From contig CAJOHT010000040.1 in NCBI GenBank assembly GCA_905234305.1, positions 1-12,204 on the forward strand: a stretch of 12,204 nt of DNA, written 5' to 3'. Positions 4,930 through 12,204 of the stretch are shown here, in pieces; the first letter of the stretch is position 1, and each line of letters begins with the position of its first letter. Made by a program: the position numbers and the translations under genes. The notes under the pieces were generated by a model. The model was not told the DNA's origin, did not search any database, and saw only the letters and a program-made list of their open reading frames with translations. Source of the stretch: an uncultured Ruminococcus sp. Lineage in GTDB: Bacteria; Bacillota; Clostridia; Oscillospirales; Acutalibacteraceae.

Positions 4930-6327
4930 ATGAAATCCAAAATTTTTAAATCAATATCTATTATTTTATCATTGGTTTTACTTTGTTCGGTATTTGTTCC
5001 GTATACTGTTTTTGCGGCTGAGGACGCGAAGATCATTGTTTCCACAGAAACTGCTAAAGCGGGAGAAACGGTTGATATAACTGTTTCATTAAACAATAAC
5101 CCTGGTATAGTTTCGGCTACAATGAATGTTAAATATGATGACAGCGCTCTTACTCTTACTAAGGTGACAGACGCTGGAGTTTTAGGCGCGCAATCGCATA
5201 AACCCGAGTATACCTCCCCGTATACTTTGGCATGGGCTAATGATACGGCAACCAGTAACTATACTGTTAACGGAACGATTGTAACTTTAACTTTTAAAGT
5301 AAGCGATAATGCTCAGGGCGGTAAGTTGTACCCTGTAGAATTAAGTTATAATTATAATAATTACGATATTTATGATAAAGATGTACAGCTTATTAAGTTT
5401 GATGTAGAAAACGGCGGAGTTAATGTTGAGAAATCTTCTTCAAATCCTGTTCAGCCGACAGAAGCTAATCCGTCCGGAACAACTATCACTCCTGGTTTCT
5501 ATCTTGTAGGCTCCGAGGCAGTTTGCGGTGTTGAATGGGGCTGGGAGAAAGCATGGGAGAATGGTACTCCTATGTCTAAGGCTTCCGATGGAACTTACTT
5601 TAAGGTGTATAATAATATCAAATCCTCTAAGGGAAATACAGTTGACGGAATCAATGATGTGTATGCTTTCAAGGTTGTTTATGTGGACGCAAGCGGAAAA
5701 ATAACTTGGCATCCTGGCGGAATGGGTAACAACACTTTAGTAGTAGTTCTTGAGGATAATTCTACTGTCCTTTTCCAGTTTAAACTTTTGGCAGCTTCTC
5801 CCACTACCGAAGGCGCTTCTCCCGAGGCAGTAATCGCGTCAGTATACGGACCTAACGAAACTAAGCCCGATATTAGTAATCCGAATTATCCCGAAAAGAA
5901 TACTGTAGTTGATAATCCTACAACTCCCGCTAATCAGACTCCTACTCAGGCGCCCACACAGCCTCAAATTACGGATACTACGGATACATATGTAGCGTAC
6001 ACGACTTCTTCTAATTCGGTTCATTTTAATGCTACTGGTAAAAAAGTAAAGGCTAAAGCTCTTAAGAAAAAGACGATGAAAGTTGCTTCCATTAAGATTA
6101 TAAATCCTAGGGGTAAGGTAACTATAGCTAAGGTTAAAAATGGTACAACCTCTAAGATTTATAAGAAATTAATAGTAACAAAAACATCTGTAAAGCTAAA
6201 AAGAGGTACATATAAGAAGGGTACGTACAAGGTTAAAATTAAAGTTACCGCCGCAGGTACGACTATAGGTAAAACTAAATATCTGAAAGGTTCTTATACC
6301 AAGACGGTTAAGTTTAAAATTAAATAA
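4930..6327 (+). CDS. Secreted cohesin protein with X25/CBM-like module and Lys-rich C-terminal domain
   Basis: The ATG at 4930 is preferred to the upstream GTG at 4903 because it gives a classic signal peptide (residues 1-30, cut near FAA/ED); its ribosome site is weak (GGAAA at 4920-4924, or AAAGG at 4911-4915 at a long distance). 465 residues. Residues 33-155 are a cohesin-like module whose NNPGI and HKPEYTSPYTLAWAND segments match the cohesin of the preceding protein almost exactly. Residues 176-300 (GFYLVGSEAVCGVEWGWEKA start, later a YAFKVVYVD strand and LEDNSTVLFQF) resemble the X25/CBM-like beta-sandwich modules often attached to starch-active proteins; this is a fold-level guess. A Pro/Thr linker (305-370) precedes a Lys-rich beta-type domain (378-465) also seen in the protein at 7170. 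There is no dockerin, catalytic motif or LPxTG. It may be an adaptor scaffoldin that displays one cohesin at the cell surface or on a polysaccharide, able to receive a dockerin such as the neighbour's. Confidence 0.82.
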   Translation: MKSKIFKSISIILSLVLLCSVFVPYTVFAAEDAKIIVSTETAKAGETVDITVSLNNNPGIVSATMNVKYDDSALTLTKVTDAGVLGAQSHKPEYTSPYTLAWANDTATSNYTVNGTIVTLTFKVSDNAQGGKLYPVELSYNYNNYDIYDKDVQLIKFDVENGGVNVEKSSSNPVQPTEANPSGTTITPGFYLVGSEAVCGVEWGWEKAWENGTPMSKASDGTYFKVYNNIKSSKGNTVDGINDVYAFKVVYVDASGKITWHPGGMGNNTLVVVLEDNSTVLFQFKLLAASPTTEGASPEAVIASVYGPNETKPDISNPNYPEKNTVVDNPTTPANQTPTQAPTQPQITDTTDTYVAYTTSSNSVHFNATGKKVKAKALKKKTMKVASIKIINPRGKVTIAKVKNGTTSKIYKKLIVTKTSVKLKRGTYKKGTYKVKIKVTAAGTTIGKTKYLKGSYTKTVKFKIK

Positions 6328-6337
6328 TTAAAATAAT

Positions 6338-6381
6338 AAAACGTCAGTATTTTCGGATCGATCCGTTAATACTGACGTTTT
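6338..6381. terminator. Bidirectional terminator, 44-bp near-perfect palindrome
   Basis: AAAACGTCAGTATT (6338-6351) is perfectly complementary to 6368-6381; two TT/TT mismatched pairs separate it from an inner self-complementary CGGATC-GATCCG (6354-6365). The A and T flanks give a T tract in both directions. It lies between the convergent cohesin gene and spoVT and can end both transcripts. Confidence 0.88.
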
Positions 6382-6386
6382 GCATA

Positions 6387-6929
6387 TTACGCTTCCATCT
6401 GTTTGCCTAAAAATTCCGCGGCGCTCTGAGCGAGTTTTAACTCGGTTTCCGAGGGGTAGCGGTTTTTGTCGCTCCTGAGCATAACGACTGCTCCCGCGAT
6501 ATCGCCTGCCGCGATAATCGGATAAATAACCGCCGCACGGTGTTCCAAGCCTTCAACAGGCTGGACCTCGGATACGCTGTTGGCGGTGGATTGGTAGCTT
6601 TTTCTGTTTTCCATATAGTTTTCGAGAACACTTGTGATTCTGCGCTCTAGGAATTCTCTTTTTGAAACCCCTGCCGCCGCGATAACATGGTCGCGGTCGC
6701 AGATAATAGTCGGCAGGCTGCTGATTCGCGACAGTACATCGGCGTATTGTGATGCGAATGTCGACATTTCGCCGACGGGCGAGTATTTTTTGAAAATTAC
6801 CTCTCCGTCTGTAGCAGTGTATATCTCAAGAGGATCTCCCTCGCGGATTCGTAAAGTTCTGCGGATTTCCTTGGGTATAACGACTCTCCCAAGGTCGTCA
6901 ATCCGCCTTACAATTCCTGTTGCTTTCAT
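6387..6929 (-). CDS. spoVT: Stage V sporulation protein T (AbrB/GAF-like forespore regulator)
   Basis: 180 residues, close to the usual length of SpoVT (178 in Bacillus subtilis). Residues 1-52 form the AbrB-type swapped-hairpin DNA-binding domain with MKATGIVRRIDDLGRVVIPK followed by EIRRTLRIREGDPLEIY, a near-exact SpoVT signature. Residues 55-178 form the GAF-like domain (LPTIICDRDHVIAAAGVSK, later AAVIYPIIAAGDIAGAVVML). SpoVT binds DNA as a tetramer and tunes sigma-G-dependent gene expression in the forespore, affecting coat, germination and resistance. The start ATG (6927-6929) is preceded on the minus strand by AAGGGAGAT. It is convergent with the cohesin gene and divergent from the nucleotidase gene and has its own promoter candidate. 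Nothing is odd in the protein, but it is a lone sporulation gene among genes for surface proteins. Confidence 0.95.
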   Translation of the reverse strand: MKATGIVRRIDDLGRVVIPKEIRRTLRIREGDPLEIYTATDGEVIFKKYSPVGEMSTFASQYADVLSRISSLPTIICDRDHVIAAAGVSKREFLERRITSVLENYMENRKSYQSTANSVSEVQPVEGLEHRAAVIYPIIAAGDIAGAVVMLRSDKNRYPSETELKLAQSAAEFLGKQMEA

Positions 6930-6969
6930 ATATCTAAATCTCCCTTAATTGTTAATTTCTTGCCTAATT

Positions 6970-6999
6970 ATTGTACGCAGACATAGGCTGAAAATACAA
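6970..6999 (-). promoter_or_regulatory. Candidate spoVT promoter
   Basis: On the minus strand TTGTAT (6994-6999) and TACAAT (6970-6975) are separated by 18 bp, an acceptable sigma-A-like pair. The same bases can be read as GTATT, 17 bp, TACAATA, which fits five of seven positions of the sigma-G -10 (CATnnTA). Since spoVT is known to be a sigma-G gene in Bacillus subtilis, both readings are kept. Confidence 0.45.
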
Positions 7000-7078
7000 T
7001 TTGTTGAATGGAAGATTTTGTTTATATCTGAACTTGCATTATTTATAGTTAATCGATTATTTCCGAAGGATAACGGTT

Positions 7079-7109
7079 CAACCTAAAGTTTAGGTGCGGT
7101 TAAGGTTGA
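7079..7109. promoter_or_regulatory. Palindromic operator candidate upstream of the nucleotidase gene
   Basis: ACCTAAA-G-TTTAGGT (7081-7095) is a perfect 7-bp inverted repeat with a one-base centre. A second, wider inverted repeat, CAACCT (7079-7084) with AGGTTG (7104-7109), surrounds it and overlaps the -35 at 7106. Such a position suits a repressor or activator. TTAGG half-sites recall metal-regulator boxes of the DtxR family, but the two halves point the other way, so no regulator is assigned. Confidence 0.45.
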
Positions 7110-7134
7110 TTTATTTACGGTTGCGTGCTAAAAT
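7106..7134 (+). promoter_or_regulatory. Promoter of the 5'-nucleotidase gene
   Basis: TTGATT (7106-7111) and TAAAAT (7129-7134) lie 17 bp apart, and TGC before the -10 makes it an extended -10. Start of transcription is expected near 7141. GGAGG (7153-7157) and AGAAGG (7162-7167) precede the ATG at 7170. Confidence 0.7.
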
Positions 7135-7169
7135 TAGTTATATTTATTATACGGAGGCTTTAGAAGGCT

Positions 7170-9401
7170 ATGAAAAAAGCGACTGCGTTTTTGACGGCGT
7201 TCTTTTTATTTGTAACTGTTTTTTCAATTGATATCGCGTCGGTATTGGCTTCAAACAATATGGAAAGACGCGAGGATATTGTAATTCTTTATACTAACGA
7301 TGTACATTGCGGAGTGAATGACGCAATCGGTTATGACGGCTTGGCGCTCTATAAAAAGGAAATGGAGAGCCTTCACGACAACGTGTTGCTGGTGGATGCG
7401 GGCGACACGATCCAGGGCGACGTTATAGGTTCGGTATCCCGCGGAGAAGATATTATAACGCTTATGAACGAGCTTGATTATGATGTCGCGACTATCGGGA
7501 ATCACGAGTTTGACTACGGAATAGACCGTTTAAAAGAACTTTCAAAAAAGCTGGATTGCGGATATGTATGCTGTAATTATTTTGACGAATACGAAAGTCT
7601 TGTTTACGAGCGTTATCGTATGTATAAAGCCGGCGATAAGAGAATCGCTTTTGTCGGCGCAGTAACGCCGAGAACCTTTACAACATCTACTCCCGCGTTT
7701 TTTAAAAACAGCAAAGGAGAGTATATCTACAGCTTTGCTCAGAACGACAAAGAATTATATGATGTTATCCAGCAAAACGCGGACTTGGCGCGAAAAAACG
7801 GCGCGGATATTGTTGTTCTGCTCGGACATCTCGGCGAAGTGGGTATAGGCTATAAAAAATGGACAGCTCAGGAGGTTGTAAAGCATACCGATAATATCGA
7901 TGTCGTTATTGACGGACATTCGCATTCCGTAACGGAGAATTTGATTGAAAAAAACGCGGAAGGCAAGGATGTTATTATAACTCAGACAGGAACCAAGTTA
8001 AAGAATATCGGAAAGATGACGATTTCTGAGGATAACAAAATTAAAACCGAGTTGATTTCCGAGGTTCCCGCTCCGAGCAAAGATATGAAGATTTCAGAAG
8101 ATGAATGGCTTTCGATAAATGAAAGAGGCGGCAGGAATGTTGATAAAGATATGTACGAAAAAATCAACGCCGCTAAGAAAAAGATTTCAGATAAGCTAAG
8201 CACGTTCGTAGGCAGTACCGATTTTGATTTAACCGTATCAAACCCCGAAACGGGAGAAATAGTTATCAGAAATTCCGAGACGAACAGCGGAGATTTCTTT
8301 ACGGATTGTTTAAGGGAAATCAGCGGCGCTGATATAGGTTTACTTAACAGCGACGCGATACGTTCGTCGATACCGAGCGGCGACATTACCGTTGAAAACA
8401 TTTTTAAGGTTTTTTCGTATATAAATTATCCGTCGACGGCAAAGGTTACGGGACAACAGATACTTGACTATCTTGAATTTGGCGCAAAATCATATCCAGG
8501 TGAAGACGGCTCTTTCGCTCAGGTATCGGGACTGAGCTATGAGATCGCTCCTGATATTATGAGTTCCGTAGTTTTGGATGAGTACGGCGAATTCGTAGGT
8601 GTTAACGGCGATCGACGCGTGAGAAATGTCCGTTTATCTGACGGCTCAGCTATAGATCCCGAAGGGGTATATAAGCTAGCGTCTAACGAATACATTTTAA
8701 AAAACGGCGGAGACGCGGGCATTTTCTCCGCTAATTGCGAAGAACTTTCGGTAGCTAAGGAAAACGTCTATGTTTCTTTCGCAAACTATATCCGCAATAA
8801 ATTAGGCGGAGTTATACCAGAAAAGTACAGGAACCCTTACGGACAGGGACGTATTACAATTTACAGTGAAAGCCTTATACCGCCAAAAACCGATATAAGC
8901 GAATGGACGGTTAACGGAATAGAGGATAAGACGTATACGGGAGAGGAGATTACCCAGGAGATATCGGTCGAAAATGAAGATGAAAAAGCCGATGTAGAAA
9001 TCAGCTATAGCAATAATAAAATGGTCGGTACAGCTGAGGTAATAATTACAGGTACAGGCGATTACAATGGACAGATTATAAAAACCTTTAAAATTAAGAA
9101 GGCGGAAAATCCGTTGAATGTTACGGCAAAATCCAAGACCGTTTCGATGAATGTTCTTAAAAAAGGAAACCTTACCTTAAAGAAAGCCTTTACGGTAAAA
9201 AACGCCAAGGGTTCGGTAAAATACAAAAAGCTCGGCGGTTCCAAAAAACTAACAATCGATGAGAACGGAACGATTACCGTTAAAAAAGGCAGTTACAGGA
9301 AGAACACTTTGTTGAAGATAAAAGTAAGAATATCCGCAAAAGGAACAAAGAATTTTAAGTCGGGATATAAAACCGAAATTGCTAAAATAATAGTCCGCTG
9401 A
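7170..9401 (+). CDS. Secreted 5'-nucleotidase (UshA/YfkN-like) with C-terminal surface repeats
   Basis: 743 residues. Residues 1-28 are a signal peptide. Residues 35-280 are a calcineurin-like metallophosphoesterase domain with all metal-site motifs: D44-x-H46 in YTNDVHCG, DAGD (76-79), GNHE (110-113), GH (219-220) and GHSH (249-252). Residues 360-575 are the 5'-nucleotidase C-terminal substrate domain, with NSDAIRSS (393-400) in the place of the usual N-G-G-I-R substrate loop. Residues 595-671 are a YTGxxIT-type cell-surface repeat (YTGEEIT to TGDYNGQIIKTFKI), and 675-743 are a Lys-rich beta domain like the end of the protein at 4930. The enzyme probably removes phosphate from extracellular nucleotides (or nucleotide sugars or cyclic nucleotides) for salvage of nucleosides and phosphate. 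No LPxTG anchor is seen; the basic C-terminus may bind the wall. A strong extended -10 promoter with a palindrome beside it lies upstream, so it is probably regulated alone. UshA-family substrates cannot be told apart from sequence, so no symbol is given. Confidence 0.9.
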   Translation: MKKATAFLTAFFLFVTVFSIDIASVLASNNMERREDIVILYTNDVHCGVNDAIGYDGLALYKKEMESLHDNVLLVDAGDTIQGDVIGSVSRGEDIITLMNELDYDVATIGNHEFDYGIDRLKELSKKLDCGYVCCNYFDEYESLVYERYRMYKAGDKRIAFVGAVTPRTFTTSTPAFFKNSKGEYIYSFAQNDKELYDVIQQNADLARKNGADIVVLLGHLGEVGIGYKKWTAQEVVKHTDNIDVVIDGHSHSVTENLIEKNAEGKDVIITQTGTKLKNIGKMTISEDNKIKTELISEVPAPSKDMKISEDEWLSINERGGRNVDKDMYEKINAAKKKISDKLSTFVGSTDFDLTVSNPETGEIVIRNSETNSGDFFTDCLREISGADIGLLNSDAIRSSIPSGDITVENIFKVFSYINYPSTAKVTGQQILDYLEFGAKSYPGEDGSFAQVSGLSYEIAPDIMSSVVLDEYGEFVGVNGDRRVRNVRLSDGSAIDPEGVYKLASNEYILKNGGDAGIFSANCEELSVAKENVYVSFANYIRNKLGGVIPEKYRNPYGQGRITIYSESLIPPKTDISEWTVNGIEDKTYTGEEITQEISVENEDEKADVEISYSNNKMVGTAEVIITGTGDYNGQIIKTFKIKKAENPLNVTAKSKTVSMNVLKKGNLTLKKAFTVKNAKGSVKYKKLGGSKKLTIDENGTITVKKGSYRKNTLLKIKVRISAKGTKNFKSGYKTEIAKIIVR

Positions 9402-9483
9402 GAACTATGCCGAAAAACAGATATGTGAGTATTAGCGGTTGAAATCGATTTTTGTTAAACTATGTGAATAAATCTTTAATTCA

Positions 9484-9512
9484 TTTACAAATTCCGTTTT
9501 ATATGTTATTAT
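9484..9512 (+). promoter_or_regulatory. Promoter of the beta-helix gene
   Basis: TTTACA (9484-9489) and TATTAT (9507-9512) lie 17 bp apart, with TGT just before the -10. GGGAG (9533-9537) stands 6 nt before the ATG at 9544. No clear terminator is seen after the nucleotidase stop at 9401, so some read-through is also possible. Confidence 0.65.
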
Positions 9513-9543
9513 TCTTAATGTGAGAATGAAACGGGAGTTAAAT

Positions 9544-12204
9544 ATGAGAAAATTGTCGGAAATAATAATATCTGTTACGCTGAGCGCGGTTATTGCGTGT
9601 TCGGCGTTTTTCGGCGTTAATGCCGAGAACGGCGCTCTTAAGAATACTCCTGATAAAAAGGATTATAAAGTTGTAACGGCAAAGGATATTGCGGAAGAAT
9701 CTTTTTCAACAGCAGTACAGAAGGTGTTAGATACCGCTAAAAAGGAAGCGGATAAGAATAATCCTCTGCGAGTTAAAGTAGAAGCGGGGGAGTACAGGCT
9801 GACGCAATCGCTTCGCGTTTACGGGAATACTACGCTGAGTCTTTACGGAGTTACCCTGAAAAAGGCGAGCGGAGCTTCTATCAATATGCTCAGAACTGGA
9901 GACGAGGATTCTCCCGCAAAAGGAGTAACAGGCTATTACTACGAAAATATCGCCGTTGAAGGCGGTGTTTTCGACGCGGAGTATACGGGCAAGACTATGA
10001 TAAAAGCCGCTCACGCGAAGAATTTAAGTATGACCGACGTTACTTTTAAAAATCTGAAAAACTACCATATTATGGAGGTAGCCGGAATAGACGGTTTTAC
10101 GCTTAGAAACTGCGCTTTTAAAAACCAGATCATCAATAAAGCTACGAGTAACGAAATCTGTTACGAGGCGGTTCAGCTTGATGTGCTTAAGAAAGGGCAT
10201 ATCGTAAACTGCCGAAGCGAGGATCTGCCGATGCGCGATGTTCTTGTTGAGGGCTGTGAATTTGAGAACTGTCCTCGCGGGATAGGCTCCCATACCGCTA
10301 TTCTTAACAACCCGTTTAACAAAATAATAATCAGAAACAATACCTTTAAAAATATGAGCAGTGCCGCTGTCCAGACTATGGGCTGGACTAATTGTACGAT
10401 AAGCGGTAATCTTATAGAAAAATCGTCGAGAGCTATTGCTGTTTATTCTACAGGCTCAGAAGGCAGCGGTACATTTCTTCCTTCCGTAATCGCGAATGAG
10501 GGCGGTACCGAAGTTCACGCGAGCGACGAATACAACGCTCCCGAAGATTCAAAAACGGTAATAGAGAACAATATTATAAAGGATTGCGGAACTGTTAAGG
10601 ACGAACTGGGCAATTACGCTTTTTCGGCAATATCGTTTATCGGACGTAATCTGACTAAGCATTACGCTAAAACTAAAAACAGCAGCGGAGGACTTCCCGT
10701 CGGCGATTACTTTGTTAACGGAGTTACCGTGCGGAATAATTATATAGATGTTAAGGGGACAGGATGCAGGCTTGATGACGTACGTAACGCCGAAATAAGC
10801 TCAAACGTATTTTACTGCGGAGATAACCTTTTCCGTTCGACAACAGCTTATTACGGAATTATCGCGAGGTACGATACGACCTTTTCTAAAATCAATAACA
10901 ATTACATAAAGAACGCCGAGGTTAACGCTATACGCTTAACAAAGAACTGTTCGGCGGACAGCGTATCTTTTAATACTATCGATACCGTATCGACGTACGG
11001 AATTGTACTGTATCAGGCTAGTGTTAATACTATTTGCGATAATGTTATCTCCAATTGCAGTAGCCGAGGAATAGGTTTAATGTCGAACTCAAGCGTACAA
11101 AATCCCGTTGAGCGCAATAAGGTTTTCTCAACGCCTATCGGTATACATCTCGCTAAGGATGTGGACACGTTTTTGAACTGCAATACGCTCGAATGTATGA
11201 CTCCCGCCGAGTACACAAAGGGGCTTTATAAAAACTACGGTAATAATTATTTTTCCTTATCTCCCGTAAGCGGGATTTATACTGACGTAAGCGCTGTTGA
11301 GCTGCCCGAGGGAGCGAGCTATAAGCTCCGATTTTCAACCGCTCCTATTAACGCGCAAGCTGATTTAAGCTGCGTTTCTTCTGATGATAGGATTGCTTCA
11401 GTTACCGACAGCGGTTATATAACCGCTTTGAGCGAGGGCGAGGCTGAAATAACGATTACGAGCGCCAGCGGAAAAACCGCGGTTGTAAATGTTACCGTTA
11501 AAGGCATAAACTCTGAAATAAAAGCTGCGGATTCGGACGAGAGCTGCTTAATAAGCTCGATTTATAATACCGAGGACGGAGTAAGCGTTAATTGGAATGG
11601 GGTTAAGGGAGCTTTTAAATACCTTCTGCTCAGAAAAGACGGTAACGGTTGGACTGAGCTTGCCGAGCTATCGTCGCCGACGTATTATGATGAAAACGTA
11701 AGCTCGGGAACGGCTTATACCTATACTGTTAAGGCTTTGGCGATTGACGGCAGTGTTATCGGCGATTTTGACCGTGAAGGAAGTACGATTACCTATGTAT
11801 CCGCTCCGTCGGTTAGGCTGACTAACTCCGCGGGATATATATCGGTCAACTGGGATAAGGTGAAAGGCGCGTCTTTATACAGGGTGTATTATAAAACAGA
11901 GAGTTCAAAATGGAAACTGCTCGAAACTACCGACGTTAACTCCGTTAAGTATTCTTCCGTTAAGTCGGGTATGATATACTCGTTTATTGTTGTTGCTACG
12001 GACAGCGAGCTTAACCCGCTTCATTTTTTCAGCGATGAAGAATGCACTATAAAATACCTGCCTAAGACCTCGCTGAAGGCTTCTGTTTCGGGTAAGATGA
12101 TTACGCTTTCGTGGGAAAGAATAAGCGGTGCGGATAAGTATCTTTTAAAAGCTCTTAAACTCGACGATAAAAACGGCAAATGGAAAACTGTAGCGTCAAC
12201 GGTA
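9544..12204 (+). CDS. Secreted right-handed beta-helix protein with Ig-like and FN3-like domains (3' partial)
   Basis: The frame is open from the ATG at 9544 to the window edge (887 codons, no stop). Residues 1-27 are an export signal; VNA at 25-27 suits signal peptidase I, but V16-I-A-C19 also fits a loose lipobox, so it could be a lipoprotein. Residues 36-100 (an amphipathic segment followed by VEAGEYRLTQSLRVYGNTTL) match the cap and first coil of pectate-lyase-3-type proteins. Residues about 100-575 are a parallel beta-helix with many N-N-x-I/F-x-N ladder turns such as IIIRNNTFKNM, VIENNIIKDCG, VTVRNNYID and ISSNVFY. Residues 578-655 form a Big_2-like Ig domain (DDRIASVTDSGYITALSEGEAEITIT). 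Three FN3-like repeats follow (about 671-755, 756-840 and 841 onward, the last cut), each with a S/V-V/L-x-W-x-x-V/I-x-G-A-x-x-Y pattern. The likely role is binding, cutting or epimerising an acidic polysaccharide, or adhesion; the active site cannot be placed. It has its own promoter. Confidence 0.87.
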   Translation, partial: MRKLSEIIISVTLSAVIACSAFFGVNAENGALKNTPDKKDYKVVTAKDIAEESFSTAVQKVLDTAKKEADKNNPLRVKVEAGEYRLTQSLRVYGNTTLSLYGVTLKKASGASINMLRTGDEDSPAKGVTGYYYENIAVEGGVFDAEYTGKTMIKAAHAKNLSMTDVTFKNLKNYHIMEVAGIDGFTLRNCAFKNQIINKATSNEICYEAVQLDVLKKGHIVNCRSEDLPMRDVLVEGCEFENCPRGIGSHTAILNNPFNKIIIRNNTFKNMSSAAVQTMGWTNCTISGNLIEKSSRAIAVYSTGSEGSGTFLPSVIANEGGTEVHASDEYNAPEDSKTVIENNIIKDCGTVKDELGNYAFSAISFIGRNLTKHYAKTKNSSGGLPVGDYFVNGVTVRNNYIDVKGTGCRLDDVRNAEISSNVFYCGDNLFRSTTAYYGIIARYDTTFSKINNNYIKNAEVNAIRLTKNCSADSVSFNTIDTVSTYGIVLYQASVNTICDNVISNCSSRGIGLMSNSSVQNPVERNKVFSTPIGIHLAKDVDTFLNCNTLECMTPAEYTKGLYKNYGNNYFSLSPVSGIYTDVSAVELPEGASYKLRFSTAPINAQADLSCVSSDDRIASVTDSGYITALSEGEAEITITSASGKTAVVNVTVKGINSEIKAADSDESCLISSIYNTEDGVSVNWNGVKGAFKYLLLRKDGNGWTELAELSSPTYYDENVSSGTAYTYTVKALAIDGSVIGDFDREGSTITYVSAPSVRLTNSAGYISVNWDKVKGASLYRVYYKTESSKWKLLETTDVNSVKYSSVKSGMIYSFIVVATDSELNPLHFFSDEECTIKYLPKTSLKASVSGKMITLSWERISGADKYLLKALKLDDKNGKWKTVASTV

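Noticed and set aside
4809..5096. 95-residue minus-strand frame over the gap before the cohesin gene
   Set aside because: It mostly mirrors the signal peptide and the start of the cohesin module on the other strand; the gap portion is better explained by RNA structure.
7982..8401. 139-residue minus-strand frame inside the nucleotidase gene
   Set aside because: It is antisense to a domain with clear nucleotidase motifs, is rich in Leu/Ser as expected for a shadow frame, and has no ribosome site or signature.
9402..9480. Possible terminator after the nucleotidase gene (GCGGTTGAAATCGATTTTT)
   Set aside because: The would-be stem has mismatches and only a few pairs, so it is not a convincing intrinsic terminator.

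Overview
The window looks like a chromosomal segment of a low-to-moderate GC, spore-forming, Gram-positive anaerobe of the Oscillospiraceae/Ruminococcaceae type (gut or rumen Clostridia). The reasons are a clear SpoVT on the minus strand, cohesin and dockerin modules, BspA-type leucine-rich repeats, TEPTTE-type linkers, Lys-rich C-terminal repeats typical of clostridial surface proteins, and strong AGGAG-like ribosome sites. No mobile element, rRNA, tRNA or CRISPR array is visible. The species cannot be named from the sequence alone.

Layout. Positions 2-181 are the end of ftsZ, followed by a strong terminator (196-224). Positions 225-522 are a non-coding, structured leader: a palindrome, a possible extended -10 promoter, several long-range helices and a strong intrinsic terminator only about 25 nt before the next start codon. 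Then come four co-directional genes for secreted proteins with short gaps: two small basic secreted proteins sharing a D-x-D-N-N/D-x-x-E-L motif (523-1134; 1159-1881); a very large modular protein (1926-4799) with a cysteine-peptidase-like domain, zinc-ribbon-like segment, two ricin-type beta-trefoils, BspA-type LRRs, a cohesin-like module and a dockerin; and a second cohesin-like protein with an X25/CBM-like middle module (4930-6327). A near-perfect palindromic terminator (6338-6381) closes this group and faces the convergent spoVT (6387-6929, minus strand).

A divergent intergenic region (6930-7169) carries promoters for spoVT and for a secreted 5'-nucleotidase/UshA-like enzyme (7170-9401). 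A last gene (9544 to the window end, no stop seen) encodes a secreted right-handed beta-helix protein with an Ig-like (Big_2-like) domain and FN3-like repeats.

How they fit together: apart from ftsZ and spoVT, every gene encodes an exported protein. The group 523-6327 looks like a small cell-surface or secreted assembly in which a cohesin/dockerin pair could hold a peptidase-lectin-LRR protein and a carbohydrate-binding-like adaptor together (inference). The most interesting points are the combination of cohesin and dockerin on one peptidase-lectin polypeptide, a dockerin whose first calcium loop is four residues short, an H-type pseudoknot candidate with an A-rich third loop just before the second cohesin gene, and the structured leader with a terminator before the first gene.
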